DNA of 64,000 nucleotides, from assembly GCA_020026395.1 (NCBI GenBank), contig JAHHQM010000006.1, positions 56,820-120,819 on the forward strand, in the 5' to 3' direction. Below the pieces are notes generated by a model, which had not been told where the DNA came from, did no database searches, and saw nothing but the letters and a program-made list of their open reading frames with translations. The number at the start of each line of letters is the position of its first letter. The stretch's first letter is position 1. This stretch comes from Alistipes sp. (lineage in GTDB: Bacteria; Bacteroidota; Bacteroidia; Bacteroidales; Rikenellaceae). A program made the position numbers and the translations under genes. Shown in pieces: positions 1-8,335 of the stretch.

Positions 1-779
1 GGACAAACGCCCGTGGTGACCATCGGTTCGAGGATGCGCCAATGTACCTTGCCCTCGTCGGATTTGATGACGCTGCGGTACATGCGGTGCATCAGACCTT
101 CGTATTTGGCGGTGCGCGGCCAGCGCTTGGGCGGATCTTTCAGTTTCATCGGCTCGGCATAGAGGAACAACTCCAACTCTTCGGGCGTGTAGTCCCGAAT
201 CTTCTTGTCGAGGTCGAACAAACCGCTGAAAGCGTACAGTTCCCAACGCCATTGTCCCGGTTCGAACGCCACATAATGGATGACGCCCTCGTCGTTGAGC
301 GACTTGTCGAAATCCACCAGCTTGTGTACATCGAGTTCGGTCACTTCGCCCAAGCCGTCACACTTCGGACAACGCCCCTGCGGATGGTTGAACGAGAAGG
401 CATCGGAGTAACCCACGAACGGTTCGCCCACACGCGAAAACAACACACGCAGCTGGGCATAGATGTCGGTGTAGGTGCCCAGCGTCGAACGCACGTTGGG
501 CGTGGGTTTCTTCTGGTCGATGACGATGGCGGGCGGAAGGTGCTCGATGCGTCCCACGTGCGGACGCAGGTATTTGGGCAGGTAACGCTGGGCAAAACTC
601 GGAAAAGTATCGTTCAGTTCCCGTCGCGACTGTGCCGCCACGGTATCCAGGACAAGGGACGATTTTCCCGAACCCGAAACGCCCGTCACCACCGTGATTT
701 GGTGTTTGGGGATGTTCAGGGAGATGTGCTTCAGATTGTTCTCGAAAGCATCCGTGATTTTAATACTTTTCTCTTCCAT
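1..779 (-). CDS. UvrA-family excinuclease ABC subunit A paralogue (N-terminal part, runs off window)
   Basis: The frame starts at an ATG whose first base is 779 and stays open to base 1, giving the first 259 residues. It shows a Walker A loop GVSGSGKSS (residues 33-41), the UvrA stretch IDQKKPTPNVRSTLGT, and the first zinc-module signature CPKCDGLGE. UvrA is the DNA-scanning ATPase of nucleotide excision repair. The sequence after Walker A (LVLDTVAAQSRREL) and the RSTLGT variant differ from housekeeping UvrA, so I read it as a UvrA paralogue of the kind often annotated as accessory or resistance-linked. That sub-family choice is inference. A weak -7-like TACCTTTA lies at 831-838 on the minus strand. 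The C-terminal ATPase half is outside the window. Confidence 0.85.
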   Translation of the reverse strand, partial: MEEKSIKITDAFENNLKHISLNIPKHQITVVTGVSGSGKSSLVLDTVAAQSRRELNDTFPSFAQRYLPKYLRPHVGRIEHLPPAIVIDQKKPTPNVRSTLGTYTDIYAQLRVLFSRVGEPFVGYSDAFSFNHPQGRCPKCDGLGEVTELDVHKLVDFDKSLNDEGVIHYVAFEPGQWRWELYAFSGLFDLDKKIRDYTPEELELFLYAEPMKLKDPPKRWPRTAKYEGLMHRMYRSVIKSDEGKVHWRILEPMVTTGVC

Positions 780-857
780 AGAGGGTCGGTTTTAAGCGAA
801 ATTTTCTCCCGAAGTTTTCGGGAAAACACCTAAAGGTACGTTAAATTTCGGAAAATT

Positions 858-896
858 ACTAAAATCGGCCGAACGGAAAGTTTTCCGTCCGACCGA
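858..896 (-). terminator. Rho-independent terminator of the alcohol dehydrogenase gene
   Basis: A long imperfect inverted repeat (arms about 866-880 and 881-895, with G-T pairs) is followed on the minus strand by TTTTAGTAATTTT. It lies just after the stop codon at 919 and separates this gene from the UvrA paralogue. Confidence 0.7.
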
Positions 897-918
897 TACC
901 TATTTTCAAAATCAGGGC

Positions 919-2070
919 TTAGAAGTCGATCTTCTCACCCTCGTAGAGTGCCACGTAGAGTTTCTCGAGATCCTCGACCGAAGTCTCACGCGGGTTGAAC
1001 GACGTACAGATGTCGCGGAAGGCGTTTTCGGCCATGCGGTGTACCTCCTTCATCCAAGCCTCCTTCTCGATGCCGTATTCGCGGATCGAAGCGGGGACGT
1101 TGATCTCCTTCTTGAGGTTCTCGACAGCCTCGATGAACTCGGCGGTCGTCTCCTTGCCGATGAGCTTGGCCAGATCCTCAAAACGACGCGTAACTTTCGA
1201 GTTGTAGCGCATCACGTTGGGAAGAGCCAGCGCGTTTGCCCGACCGTGGGGAATACCGAACACACCGCCCATCTGGTGAGCCATCGAGTGTACGATACCC
1301 AACCATGCGTTGGTGAAGGCGTAACCGGCCAAAGCCGATGCGTCGTGCATGTTCTGACGAACCTCGCCGTTTTCGGGCTCCTCGCAAGCCTTCTTGAGGT
1401 TGGCGAAGATCAATTCGATCGAACCCTTGGCGAAAGCGTCGGCGTAGTTGTCATCGACGTTCGAGGTGTAGGCCTCGATCGAGTGGGTCAGGGCGTCCAT
1501 ACCCGTGTTGGCCGTAATGTCGGCGGGCATCGACTTGCAGAGATCACCATCGACGATGGCAATGTCGGGCTGCAATTCGTGTGAGGCGAGGGGATACTTC
1601 ACACCCTTCACGCGGTCGGTGATCACGGCCAGCGAAGTGGTCTCGGTACCCGTGCCGCTCGTCGAGGGAACAGCCGCAAAACGAGCCTTGTGACGCAGTG
1701 TGGGAATGCCGAACGGCTTGATCATCTCTTCGAACGGAAGTTCGGGATGCTCGTAAAGAATCCACATGGCTTTGGCTGCGTCGATCGACGAGGTGCCGCC
1801 CAGACCGATGATCCAGTCGGGCTGGAACTCCGAGATGAATGCCGCACCTTTGCGGACGGTCTCGATCGAGGGATCGGCCTCTACACCCTCAAATACTTTA
1901 TACTCGATGCCGATTTCGGCCAGAAGAGCCTCGGCACGCTGAAGACTGCCGTTGCGGGAGGTCGAACCTTTACCCGTAACGATGACTGCCTTGCGGCCGT
2001 CGATATTTTTCAGTTCCTCCAAGGAACCGTTTCCGTGGTACAATGCACCGGATCCATACAGTTTTGCCAT
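919..2070 (-). CDS. Iron-containing alcohol dehydrogenase
   Basis: A 383-residue group III (Fe-type) NAD(P)-dependent alcohol dehydrogenase, a cytoplasmic enzyme that interconverts alcohols and aldehydes. It has the Rossmann-side motif GLGGTSSIDAAKAM, the STSGTGTETT segment, and the metal-ligand region ALTHSIEAYTS...HSMAHQMGGVFGIPHGRANA with the conserved Asp and three His. Length is normal for butanol or 1,3-propanediol dehydrogenase relatives, and the substrate cannot be told from sequence. The ATG at 2070 is 52 bases from a good -7 box (2122-2129), and a strong terminator follows, so it is monocistronic. The usual GGGS of the nucleotide loop is GGTS here, a mild variation. Confidence 0.93.
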   Translation of the reverse strand: MAKLYGSGALYHGNGSLEELKNIDGRKAVIVTGKGSTSRNGSLQRAEALLAEIGIEYKVFEGVEADPSIETVRKGAAFISEFQPDWIIGLGGTSSIDAAKAMWILYEHPELPFEEMIKPFGIPTLRHKARFAAVPSTSGTGTETTSLAVITDRVKGVKYPLASHELQPDIAIVDGDLCKSMPADITANTGMDALTHSIEAYTSNVDDNYADAFAKGSIELIFANLKKACEEPENGEVRQNMHDASALAGYAFTNAWLGIVHSMAHQMGGVFGIPHGRANALALPNVMRYNSKVTRRFEDLAKLIGKETTAEFIEAVENLKKEINVPASIREYGIEKEAWMKEVHRMAENAFRDICTSFNPRETSVEDLEKLYVALYEGEKIDF

Positions 2071-2121
2071 AATTCAAAAAAGTTTTAAAGTGTGTAATAC
2101 TTGTGTTTTTTAACTACGATG

Positions 2122-2129
2122 CAAAGGTA
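2122..2129 (-). promoter_or_regulatory. -7 promoter box for the alcohol dehydrogenase
   Basis: The minus strand reads TACCTTTG, a perfect match to the Bacteroidota -7 consensus TAnnTTTG. No clean TTG is seen at the usual -33 spacing. Confidence 0.6.
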
Positions 2130-2409
2130 GGGCGGTTTTGTGGCGAAGACGTTATAAAAAATCGACTTAAATTTATAAAATCGGATTTGAGTGTGAAAAA
2201 GTTTTCGGGTATATATACTAATATGTTGATAATCAGTATATGTTGTATTTTGTAGATTTTATAATAAAAGGAAATACTGCCTGCGCTATGTAAAAAGACG
2301 GATTGTTTCGGATGTCGCCTGAAATGTAAAAAAAGAGGAGGTTTTATCCGTTTTAGATGACAAAGTGCAATTAAATTACTTAAAACACGTAAATTTTTGG
2401 AAAAAATAG

Positions 2410-2417
2410 TATCTTCG
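2410..2417 (+). promoter_or_regulatory. Probable -7 box for the cobalamin-riboswitch transcript
   Basis: TATCTTCG matches TAnnTTTG with one mismatch and lies about 8 bases before the first paired element of the riboswitch. Confidence 0.45.
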
Positions 2418-2424
2418 CACACGA

Positions 2425-2612
2425 AAGGTTGCATCGTGTCGGCGACACGATGGATTAAAAGGGAATCCGGTGTGAATCCGGAACAGTACTCGCTGCTGTA
2501 AGTTCCTCTCCGTTTGTGCGGGGATGTGTCTGTCGCATTCTTGGCCACTGACTTTTTTCTTTAGAGTTGGGAAGGCGCGACAGGTGGGACGAGTCAGAAT
2601 ACCTGCCTGAAT
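2425..2612 (+). promoter_or_regulatory. Cobalamin (B12) riboswitch
   Basis: The conserved core is visible in order: AAAAGGGAATCCGGTGTGAA (about 2457-2476), the GCTGCTGTAA segment, the B12 box GCCACTG (2544-2550), TGGGAAGGCG, and the closing GAGTCAGAATACCTGCCTG (2591-2609). These are diagnostic for the family that binds adenosyl- or other cobalamins and represses the downstream transport genes. It precedes four surface B12-uptake genes, exactly the expected context. Confidence 0.95.
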
Positions 2613-2837
2613 ATATCTGATTTGCACCCCGCGGGTTTCGGGTTGAATCTAAAGGCTTTTCCGGTGTCCGTCGTCTCGGACGCCGATTCCCCCTCGGATG
2701 AATCAAAATCCCGATTTCGTGTGTGCCGATCAGGCCGTAATGCGGAATGACGGGTATGGCTTTCGATTGATTTTCTCGGTTGTGGTTGTCTTCCCCATTA
2801 TAAATAAGGTATGAAGTAAACCTAATAAACAAACAAT
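2613..2837 (+). other. Leader between riboswitch and first B12-uptake gene
   Basis: About 225 bases with no convincing gene. The stretch CCCCGCGGGTTTCGGG near 2626-2642 and the pair around TGTCCGTCGTCTCGGACG (2664-2681) can fold and may form the riboswitch expression platform. I see no classical hairpin with a T-tract, so control could be at translation or by a non-obvious terminator. Confidence 0.4.
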
Positions 2838-4457
2838 ATGAGGAAATTTTTTACTTTTTTGGCAACTATGTTGCTGGTGGTATCAAACTGGAGTTGTGAG
2901 TACGACGACGACGGTTTGTGGAATGCGGTTGATGATCTGACGAACCGCGTGGAGGCCGTAGAGAAGGCCGTGGAGAATGCAAACAACAATATTGCAGCTT
3001 TGCAGAAGTTGGTTGACGCTCTTCAGAAGAATGTATCCATCGAATCGGTGGAGCAGACTGCAAATGGTTATACGATTAAGTTCACGGACGGTACGACCGC
3101 TACGATTACCAACGGTAAAGACGGACAGGACGGTATCAACGGACAGGACGGTATCAACGCTCCCGCAATTTCGGTTGTAAAGGGCGAGGACGGTTGCTAC
3201 TACTGGGCACTCGACGGCAAGATCATCGAGGTTGACGGTCATAAGGTCAAGGCCGAAGGTCAGGACGGTGTAACCCCCCAACTGCGCATTAACCCCACAA
3301 CCAAGGAGTGGGAAATGTCGACGGACGGCGGTCTTACCTGGGAGCCCATGGGCGTGAAGGCCGAGGGGCAGTCGGGTGATTCGCTCTTCGCTTCGGTCGA
3401 TGTAACGTCGAAACCCGGTTTTGCCATCTTCACGTTGGCTGACGGTACGGTGATCGAACTTCCGATGAAGGTCGAGATGCAGATCACGATGCCCGAGTAC
3501 GATTCGTTCCTCTACAACGAGACGAAGGAGTATCAGCTTTCGATCTCGGGTGTCGAAAAGATGACTTGGACGAAACCCGATGGTTGGAAAGTTGTGATCA
3601 GCAACAATATGATGTCTGTTACTTCGCCTGCACAGGATAATCCCTTTGCCGATGCCGCCGGTTCGATTACCATTATCGGACTGACGGGCGATTCCGCTTG
3701 CATGGCAGAGATGCGTGTCGAGGTAAAAACAGGAAATTCCCATTCGTTTACCGTCACTTTCGAGGGGCAGGACTGGGAAAAATGGGTCGTTGCAAACTAC
3801 AAACCGAATATGTTTTCTACCACAGGCATCGGCAGTCCCGATGACTATGTATGGGTTGATGCCGATACACAACTGACGACGGGGCGTCCCACAGGCTTCA
3901 TGAATGGTTGGGGCTATCCGTGGTTCGTATGCTCGTACAACTCGAACTCTCTCGATCAGAGCAAGTACGGAGGTTACACCTATGACCTCTATGTTTACAA
4001 TCCCAATGGTGTCGAAGACAGCACGAAGGGTGGCGGTGCTCAGGGTTCAGATAACTTCCTGACCACTTACGGCTATCTTGATCTGGAACATCCTTATGGA
4101 GACGGACGTCCCATCCTGAAGTTTGCCGATGGTATGGCACGTACGATCACGAGCCTTTACATTGCTCCTACCTGCTACTTTTACTCGGTAGCCAGCAACG
4201 GTAATGCGTTGTCGCCTTCGGTTGAGAAGGATATTATCTTCCATGCCACGGGTGTTGCGGAGGACGGTCAGGAGAAGACACTGACGATGGTCTTCGGATC
4301 GAAGTCGGGTATCATCAAAGAGTGGACGAAATGGGATCTTTCGGAGCTCGGCCCGATCGTGGAACTTCGTCTGAACCAGTCGGGTGGTGCGGATAACGGC
4401 TATGGTTATTCGTTGCCCGCATACTACGCAATCGACGATATTACGATTGAGTGGTAG
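2838..4457 (+). CDS. Surface lipoprotein, coiled-coil/DUF4988-like N-terminus and DUF4465 C-terminus
   Basis: 539 residues with a lipoprotein signal ending NWSC (Cys20), followed by a short heptad-like segment (residues 28-65, VDDLTNRVEAVEKAVENANN) and collagen-like GKDGQDGINGQDG repeats. This order is typical of DUF4988-type Bacteroidota surface proteins. The C-terminal half (from about residue 330, DDYVWVDADTQL... to the closing YAIDDITIEW) matches the DUF4465 family. It is the first gene behind the cobalamin riboswitch, so it is most likely an accessory cobamide-capture lipoprotein. Known loci carry a varied set of such accessories, for example BtuH in Bacteroides. Assignment to any named one is not supported by sequence alone. 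Confidence 0.8.
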   Translation: MRKFFTFLATMLLVVSNWSCEYDDDGLWNAVDDLTNRVEAVEKAVENANNNIAALQKLVDALQKNVSIESVEQTANGYTIKFTDGTTATITNGKDGQDGINGQDGINAPAISVVKGEDGCYYWALDGKIIEVDGHKVKAEGQDGVTPQLRINPTTKEWEMSTDGGLTWEPMGVKAEGQSGDSLFASVDVTSKPGFAIFTLADGTVIELPMKVEMQITMPEYDSFLYNETKEYQLSISGVEKMTWTKPDGWKVVISNNMMSVTSPAQDNPFADAAGSITIIGLTGDSACMAEMRVEVKTGNSHSFTVTFEGQDWEKWVVANYKPNMFSTTGIGSPDDYVWVDADTQLTTGRPTGFMNGWGYPWFVCSYNSNSLDQSKYGGYTYDLYVYNPNGVEDSTKGGGAQGSDNFLTTYGYLDLEHPYGDGRPILKFADGMARTITSLYIAPTCYFYSVASNGNALSPSVEKDIIFHATGVAEDGQEKTLTMVFGSKSGIIKEWTKWDLSELGPIVELRLNQSGGADNGYGYSLPAYYAIDDITIEW

Positions 4458-4486
4458 TGAGCGAAGTCGCATAAAGGAAACAAAAA

Positions 4487-4555
4487 TGGGTACTACCGTC
4501 GTGAAATTTTTTCAGGCGGGTAGTACTTGTTTTTATACGGAGTTGTGTATCTTTG
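4487..4555 (+). promoter_or_regulatory. Terminator-like hairpin followed by an internal promoter
   Basis: GTACTACC (about 4491-4498) pairs with GGTAGTAC (4519-4526), followed by TTGTTTTTA. Overlapping its 3' side is a promoter: TTG at 4527-4529, 18 bases, then TATCTTTG (4548-4555), 16 bases before the next ATG. The lipoprotein gene may therefore be partly separated from the rest of the B12 operon. Confidence 0.5.
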
Positions 4556-4571
4556 GACAAAATATTGAAAT

Positions 4572-6305
4572 ATGAAAAAGCTGTTCATTTTTGCGGCCAT
4601 CATTGCGGCTGCCCTGTTTTCTGCATGTTCGGATGATCCCGAACTGGACGGAAACGATCCCCAACCCCAGCCCGAACCCCAACCCGAAGTTCCGGTAATG
4701 GATCCTCCCACGGTCTCGTTTGAGAACGAGAGTCTGATCTTCACGACGAAGGTCAATCAGATGATCGAGATCAAACCGGTTTACACCCACAACGAGGAGG
4801 CTACCTACGCATGGAGCATCGAGAATAAGGTCATCTCGACGGAACCCGACCTGCAATTCACGTCGGAGGAGAGCGGCAGTTTCTACATTACGATTACCGT
4901 GAAGAACGAAGGTGGCGAGGATTCCGGGGAGATCCGTATTGACGTGCGCAATTTGGAAGCACCCGCCGTGTCGCTGCCCGGATCGGAGAAGGGCTATACG
5001 CTCGTTGAGGGTACGCAGTTGGTGCTGAAACCCATCGTCGAATCAAAGAGCGAGGCACATTACCGCTGGACGATGAACGAGCAGGAGATTTCCACCGAGA
5101 AGGATTATACGTTCAAGGAGGCCGTACGTGGCGAATATGCCATGAAATTCACGGCTGAGAACGAGGACGGAGCTGATTCCGTGGAGTTTGTGATCCGCGT
5201 ATGTTCGGCTGACGAGGTGGATTTCAAGTGGACGTTCCTGCAAACCGAATACAACGTGGCACTCGGCCGTACGATCTGCCTGAAGGCCATCGACATCGAG
5301 AACGGCAAGGACGCCGTGTATACGTGGAAGATGGACGGCGAACAGGTGCAGCAGGATGCCAAACCCGAATACCATTTCACGGCCGAGACCGAAGGCCGTC
5401 ACGAGGTGATGGTCGAGATGAATAACGGCCGTCTGACCGCAGCCAAGACGCTTGTGGTGAACGTATGCCCCGCCGAGGGTCAGTTCTACCGCGCCAAGAG
5501 CGGTGCGAACAACGCTTTCAGTGTGAAGGTTTACGAATTCCTGCCCGCTCCGGGTCAGTTCGTCAATGAGAACTACGTGGCCAACACGATGGAGGAGGCT
5601 TGCGTCTATGCACAGGGTCGTCTGGATCAGCACGCTTTTGTGTCGCTCGGCGGTTTCGGCGGTTCGCTGACCGTGGGCTTCGACCACAGCATCGACAATA
5701 CGGGTGATTACGATTTCGCCATCGAGGGTAACCCGTTTGACGGATCGTCCGAGCCGGGTATCGTGTGGGTGATGCAGGATGAGAACGGCGACGGCCTTCC
5801 CAACGATACGTGGTACGAACTGAAAGGTTCGGAGTACGGCAAACCCGAGACCATCACGGACTACGCCGTGACCTACTATCGCCCCAAGAGCCCCAAGTCG
5901 AACGTCCCCTGGACGGACAACAAGGGCAACAGCGGCGAGGTGGATTATCTGGGCGATTACCACCGTCAGGATTACTACTATCCCGCATGGGTCGAGAGCG
6001 ATACGTACACACTGCGTGGTACGTGCCTCAAGTCGCGCAGTTACGATAAGTCGGGCAACGGCTCTTACTGGGTGAATCCCGCCTTTGACTGGGGTTATTC
6101 GGATAACTTCAGCGCAACGGATCTGGACAAGAAGGAGAACCTCTTCAAGATCTCGAATGCCGTGACGTTCGACGGTCGTGAGGCTAATCTCAAGTATATC
6201 GACTTTGTGAAGGTGCAGTGCGCCATCAACTTCAAGTGCGGATGGATCGGCGAGGTCTCGACCGAGGTCTTTGCGATCCGCGACGCCAACATGAACGCTG
6301 AATAA
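4572..6305 (+). CDS. Surface lipoprotein with PKD-like repeats in B12-uptake operon
   Basis: 577 residues with a lipoprotein signal ending FSAC (Cys19) and a Pro/Gln/Glu linker (about 32-45). Three PKD/Ig-like repeats follow, each with a Y-W or W-core pattern (YAWSIENKVIS, YRWTMNEQEIS, YTWKMDGEQVQ), to about residue 300. Then comes a roughly 270-residue C-terminal globular domain (SLGGFGGSLTVGFDHSI ... AINFKCGWIGEVSTEVFAIRDANMN). It overlaps btuB by one base (TAATG), so the two are co-translated. BtuH, a known B12-binding accessory, is also a lipoprotein with a C-terminal binding domain. This could be its counterpart, but that is inference. Confidence 0.78.
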   Translation: MKKLFIFAAIIAAALFSACSDDPELDGNDPQPQPEPQPEVPVMDPPTVSFENESLIFTTKVNQMIEIKPVYTHNEEATYAWSIENKVISTEPDLQFTSEESGSFYITITVKNEGGEDSGEIRIDVRNLEAPAVSLPGSEKGYTLVEGTQLVLKPIVESKSEAHYRWTMNEQEISTEKDYTFKEAVRGEYAMKFTAENEDGADSVEFVIRVCSADEVDFKWTFLQTEYNVALGRTICLKAIDIENGKDAVYTWKMDGEQVQQDAKPEYHFTAETEGRHEVMVEMNNGRLTAAKTLVVNVCPAEGQFYRAKSGANNAFSVKVYEFLPAPGQFVNENYVANTMEEACVYAQGRLDQHAFVSLGGFGGSLTVGFDHSIDNTGDYDFAIEGNPFDGSSEPGIVWVMQDENGDGLPNDTWYELKGSEYGKPETITDYAVTYYRPKSPKSNVPWTDNKGNSGEVDYLGDYHRQDYYYPAWVESDTYTLRGTCLKSRSYDKSGNGSYWVNPAFDWGYSDNFSATDLDKKENLFKISNAVTFDGREANLKYIDFVKVQCAINFKCGWIGEVSTEVFAIRDANMNAE

Positions 6306-8335
6306 TGAAATTGGGGGTCAGTCATAAATTTACGATTGTCGCCCTTGTGACTATTCTTTTGAGCCTTGCACCTTGTGGTGCAGGGGCTCAGGAGAAGCGC
6401 GACCTGTCGAAGACGCAACACATCGATTCGGTGCTGGTCGTTGCCCGTGTACGTCCCGAGAAGGTGATCCCCGCGCAGGTGTTGTGCGGTAAGGAGCTCC
6501 AGCGACTCAACGCCCATTCGGTGGCGGATGCCATCCGTTATTTTTCGGGTGTGCAGATCAAGGACTACGGCGGTATCGGCGGTCTGAAGACCATCAACGT
6601 GCGCGGCATGGGTACGCAGCATGTGGGTGTGTTCTACGACGGCATCCAGCTGGGTAATGCGCAGAACGGGCAGATCGACCTGGGCAAATATTCGCTCGAC
6701 AATATGGCGGCCGTCACGCTCTACAACGGACAAAAGAGTTCGGGCGTGCAGTCGGCCAAGGATTACGCTTCGGCAAGTGCCGTCTATCTGGAGGCGCGTC
6801 GTCCGCAATTCGAGGACGGGAAACGCCACAACCTCAAATTCACGTTCAAGACGGGTTCGTTCGGATTGGCGAATCCTTCGTTCTTGTATGAGCAGAAGAT
6901 CGGCGAGCGGATGTCCAATTCGCTCAATGCCGAATTCCTCTATACGACGGGGCGTTACAAGTTTTCCTACGTGAAGGCCGACGGCTACGACACGACGGCC
7001 GTGCGCCGTAACGGCGATGTGCGTGCCCTGCGCATTGAGAACGGATTGTTCGGCCGCGTGAAGAACGGCGGATGGCGGGCGAAGGTCTATTTCTATAATT
7101 CGGAACGTGGTTATCCGGGCGCATTCGTCCGTGAGGAACCCGGCAAATTCAAACACGAGGATCGTCAGTGGGATACGAACTTCTTCGTGCAGGGATCGTA
7201 CAACAAGAAACCGACGGAGCATTACCGCTTTTCGGTCAATGCCAAGTACGCCTACGACTACCTGCATTACCTGTCCGATCCGCGTCTGGATGTGACGACG
7301 ATGTACGTCAATAACCACTACTACCAGCAGGAACTCTACCTGTCGGCCTCCCACGAGGTGCAATTGCGCCGCTGGTGGGATGTGAACCTTGCGACCGACT
7401 TCCAGTACAATACGCTGGATGCCGATTTGGTGAATTTCGCCTATCCGTCGCGATTCACGATGCTGGGAGCACTGGCCACGAGCATGCACTTCAAACACCT
7501 GAAGATGCAGGGCAGCCTGCTGTATACGTTTGTGGATGATTTCACGGAGAGCGCGGGTGCTGCCGCGGGTAACAAACACGTGTTTACGCCCACCTTCGTG
7601 GCGCAATATACGCCTTTCGAGGAGATCGACCTCTCGGTGAGAGCGTTCTATAAACGCATCTTCCGTATGCCGACGCTCAACGACCTGTACTACACGTTTA
7701 TCGGCAACAAGTACCTCAAACCCGAATACACGACGCAGTATAACGTGGGTGTGACCTACGAAAAGAATTGGCGTCACACGGCCTTGCGTCACTTGGACGT
7801 GAGCCTTGATGCCTACTACAACGAGGTGGAGGACAAGATCATTGCCATGCCGACCTCGAACCAGTTCCAGTGGACGATGGTCAATCTGGGTTATGTCGAG
7901 ATCCGCGGTGTGGATGCGGTGCTCAACACGGGATTCAAGTTCGGACGTGTGGGTGTCGATTGCCGTCTGACCTACACCTACCAGAAAGCGCAGGACTACA
8001 CCGATAAAACCAGCAAATATTACGGAGACCAGATCCCCTATATCCCGTGGCACAGTGGTTCGGCCGTTGTGGGGCTTAATTATCGGGGATGGAGTCTTGA
8101 TTACAGTTTCATCTATACGGGCGAACGCTACGAATCGGTGGCGAACATCCCCGAAAACCACGCTTTGTCGTGGTACACGAGCGACCTGGCGCTTTCCAAG
8201 GCTTTCCGCATTCGGGAGTCGCAACTCAAAGTGACGGCCGAGGTGAATAACCTTTTGAACCAGCAGTATGAGGTCGTGCAGTGTTATCCGATGCCGGGAA
8301 CAAATGTTAAATTTATAATAAGTTGGATATTATGA
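6305..8335 (+). CDS. btuB: TonB-dependent outer-membrane cobalamin receptor BtuB
   Basis: 676 residues. A signal peptide ending AGAQ is followed by a TonB-box-like DSVLVVARV, a plug domain (AIRYFSGVQIKDYGGIGGLKTINVRGMGTQHVGVFYDG in pieces) and a beta-barrel ending in NNLLNQQYEVVQCYPMPG...ISWIL. The short plug and lack of a carboxypeptidase-like N-terminal extension set it apart from SusC proteins and fit BtuB. It should import cobamides across the outer membrane using TonB energy. It sits between two surface lipoproteins, overlapping the upstream gene by 1 base and btuG by 4 bases (ATGA), all behind the cobalamin riboswitch. Confidence 0.9.
   Translation: MKLGVSHKFTIVALVTILLSLAPCGAGAQEKRDLSKTQHIDSVLVVARVRPEKVIPAQVLCGKELQRLNAHSVADAIRYFSGVQIKDYGGIGGLKTINVRGMGTQHVGVFYDGIQLGNAQNGQIDLGKYSLDNMAAVTLYNGQKSSGVQSAKDYASASAVYLEARRPQFEDGKRHNLKFTFKTGSFGLANPSFLYEQKIGERMSNSLNAEFLYTTGRYKFSYVKADGYDTTAVRRNGDVRALRIENGLFGRVKNGGWRAKVYFYNSERGYPGAFVREEPGKFKHEDRQWDTNFFVQGSYNKKPTEHYRFSVNAKYAYDYLHYLSDPRLDVTTMYVNNHYYQQELYLSASHEVQLRRWWDVNLATDFQYNTLDADLVNFAYPSRFTMLGALATSMHFKHLKMQGSLLYTFVDDFTESAGAAAGNKHVFTPTFVAQYTPFEEIDLSVRAFYKRIFRMPTLNDLYYTFIGNKYLKPEYTTQYNVGVTYEKNWRHTALRHLDVSLDAYYNEVEDKIIAMPTSNQFQWTMVNLGYVEIRGVDAVLNTGFKFGRVGVDCRLTYTYQKAQDYTDKTSKYYGDQIPYIPWHSGSAVVGLNYRGWSLDYSFIYTGERYESVANIPENHALSWYTSDLALSKAFRIRESQLKVTAEVNNLLNQQYEVVQCYPMPGTNVKFIISWIL

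Noticed and set aside
6095..8224. 709-codon frame antisense to btuB
   Set aside because: Shadow frame with Arg/His-rich, unstructured composition.
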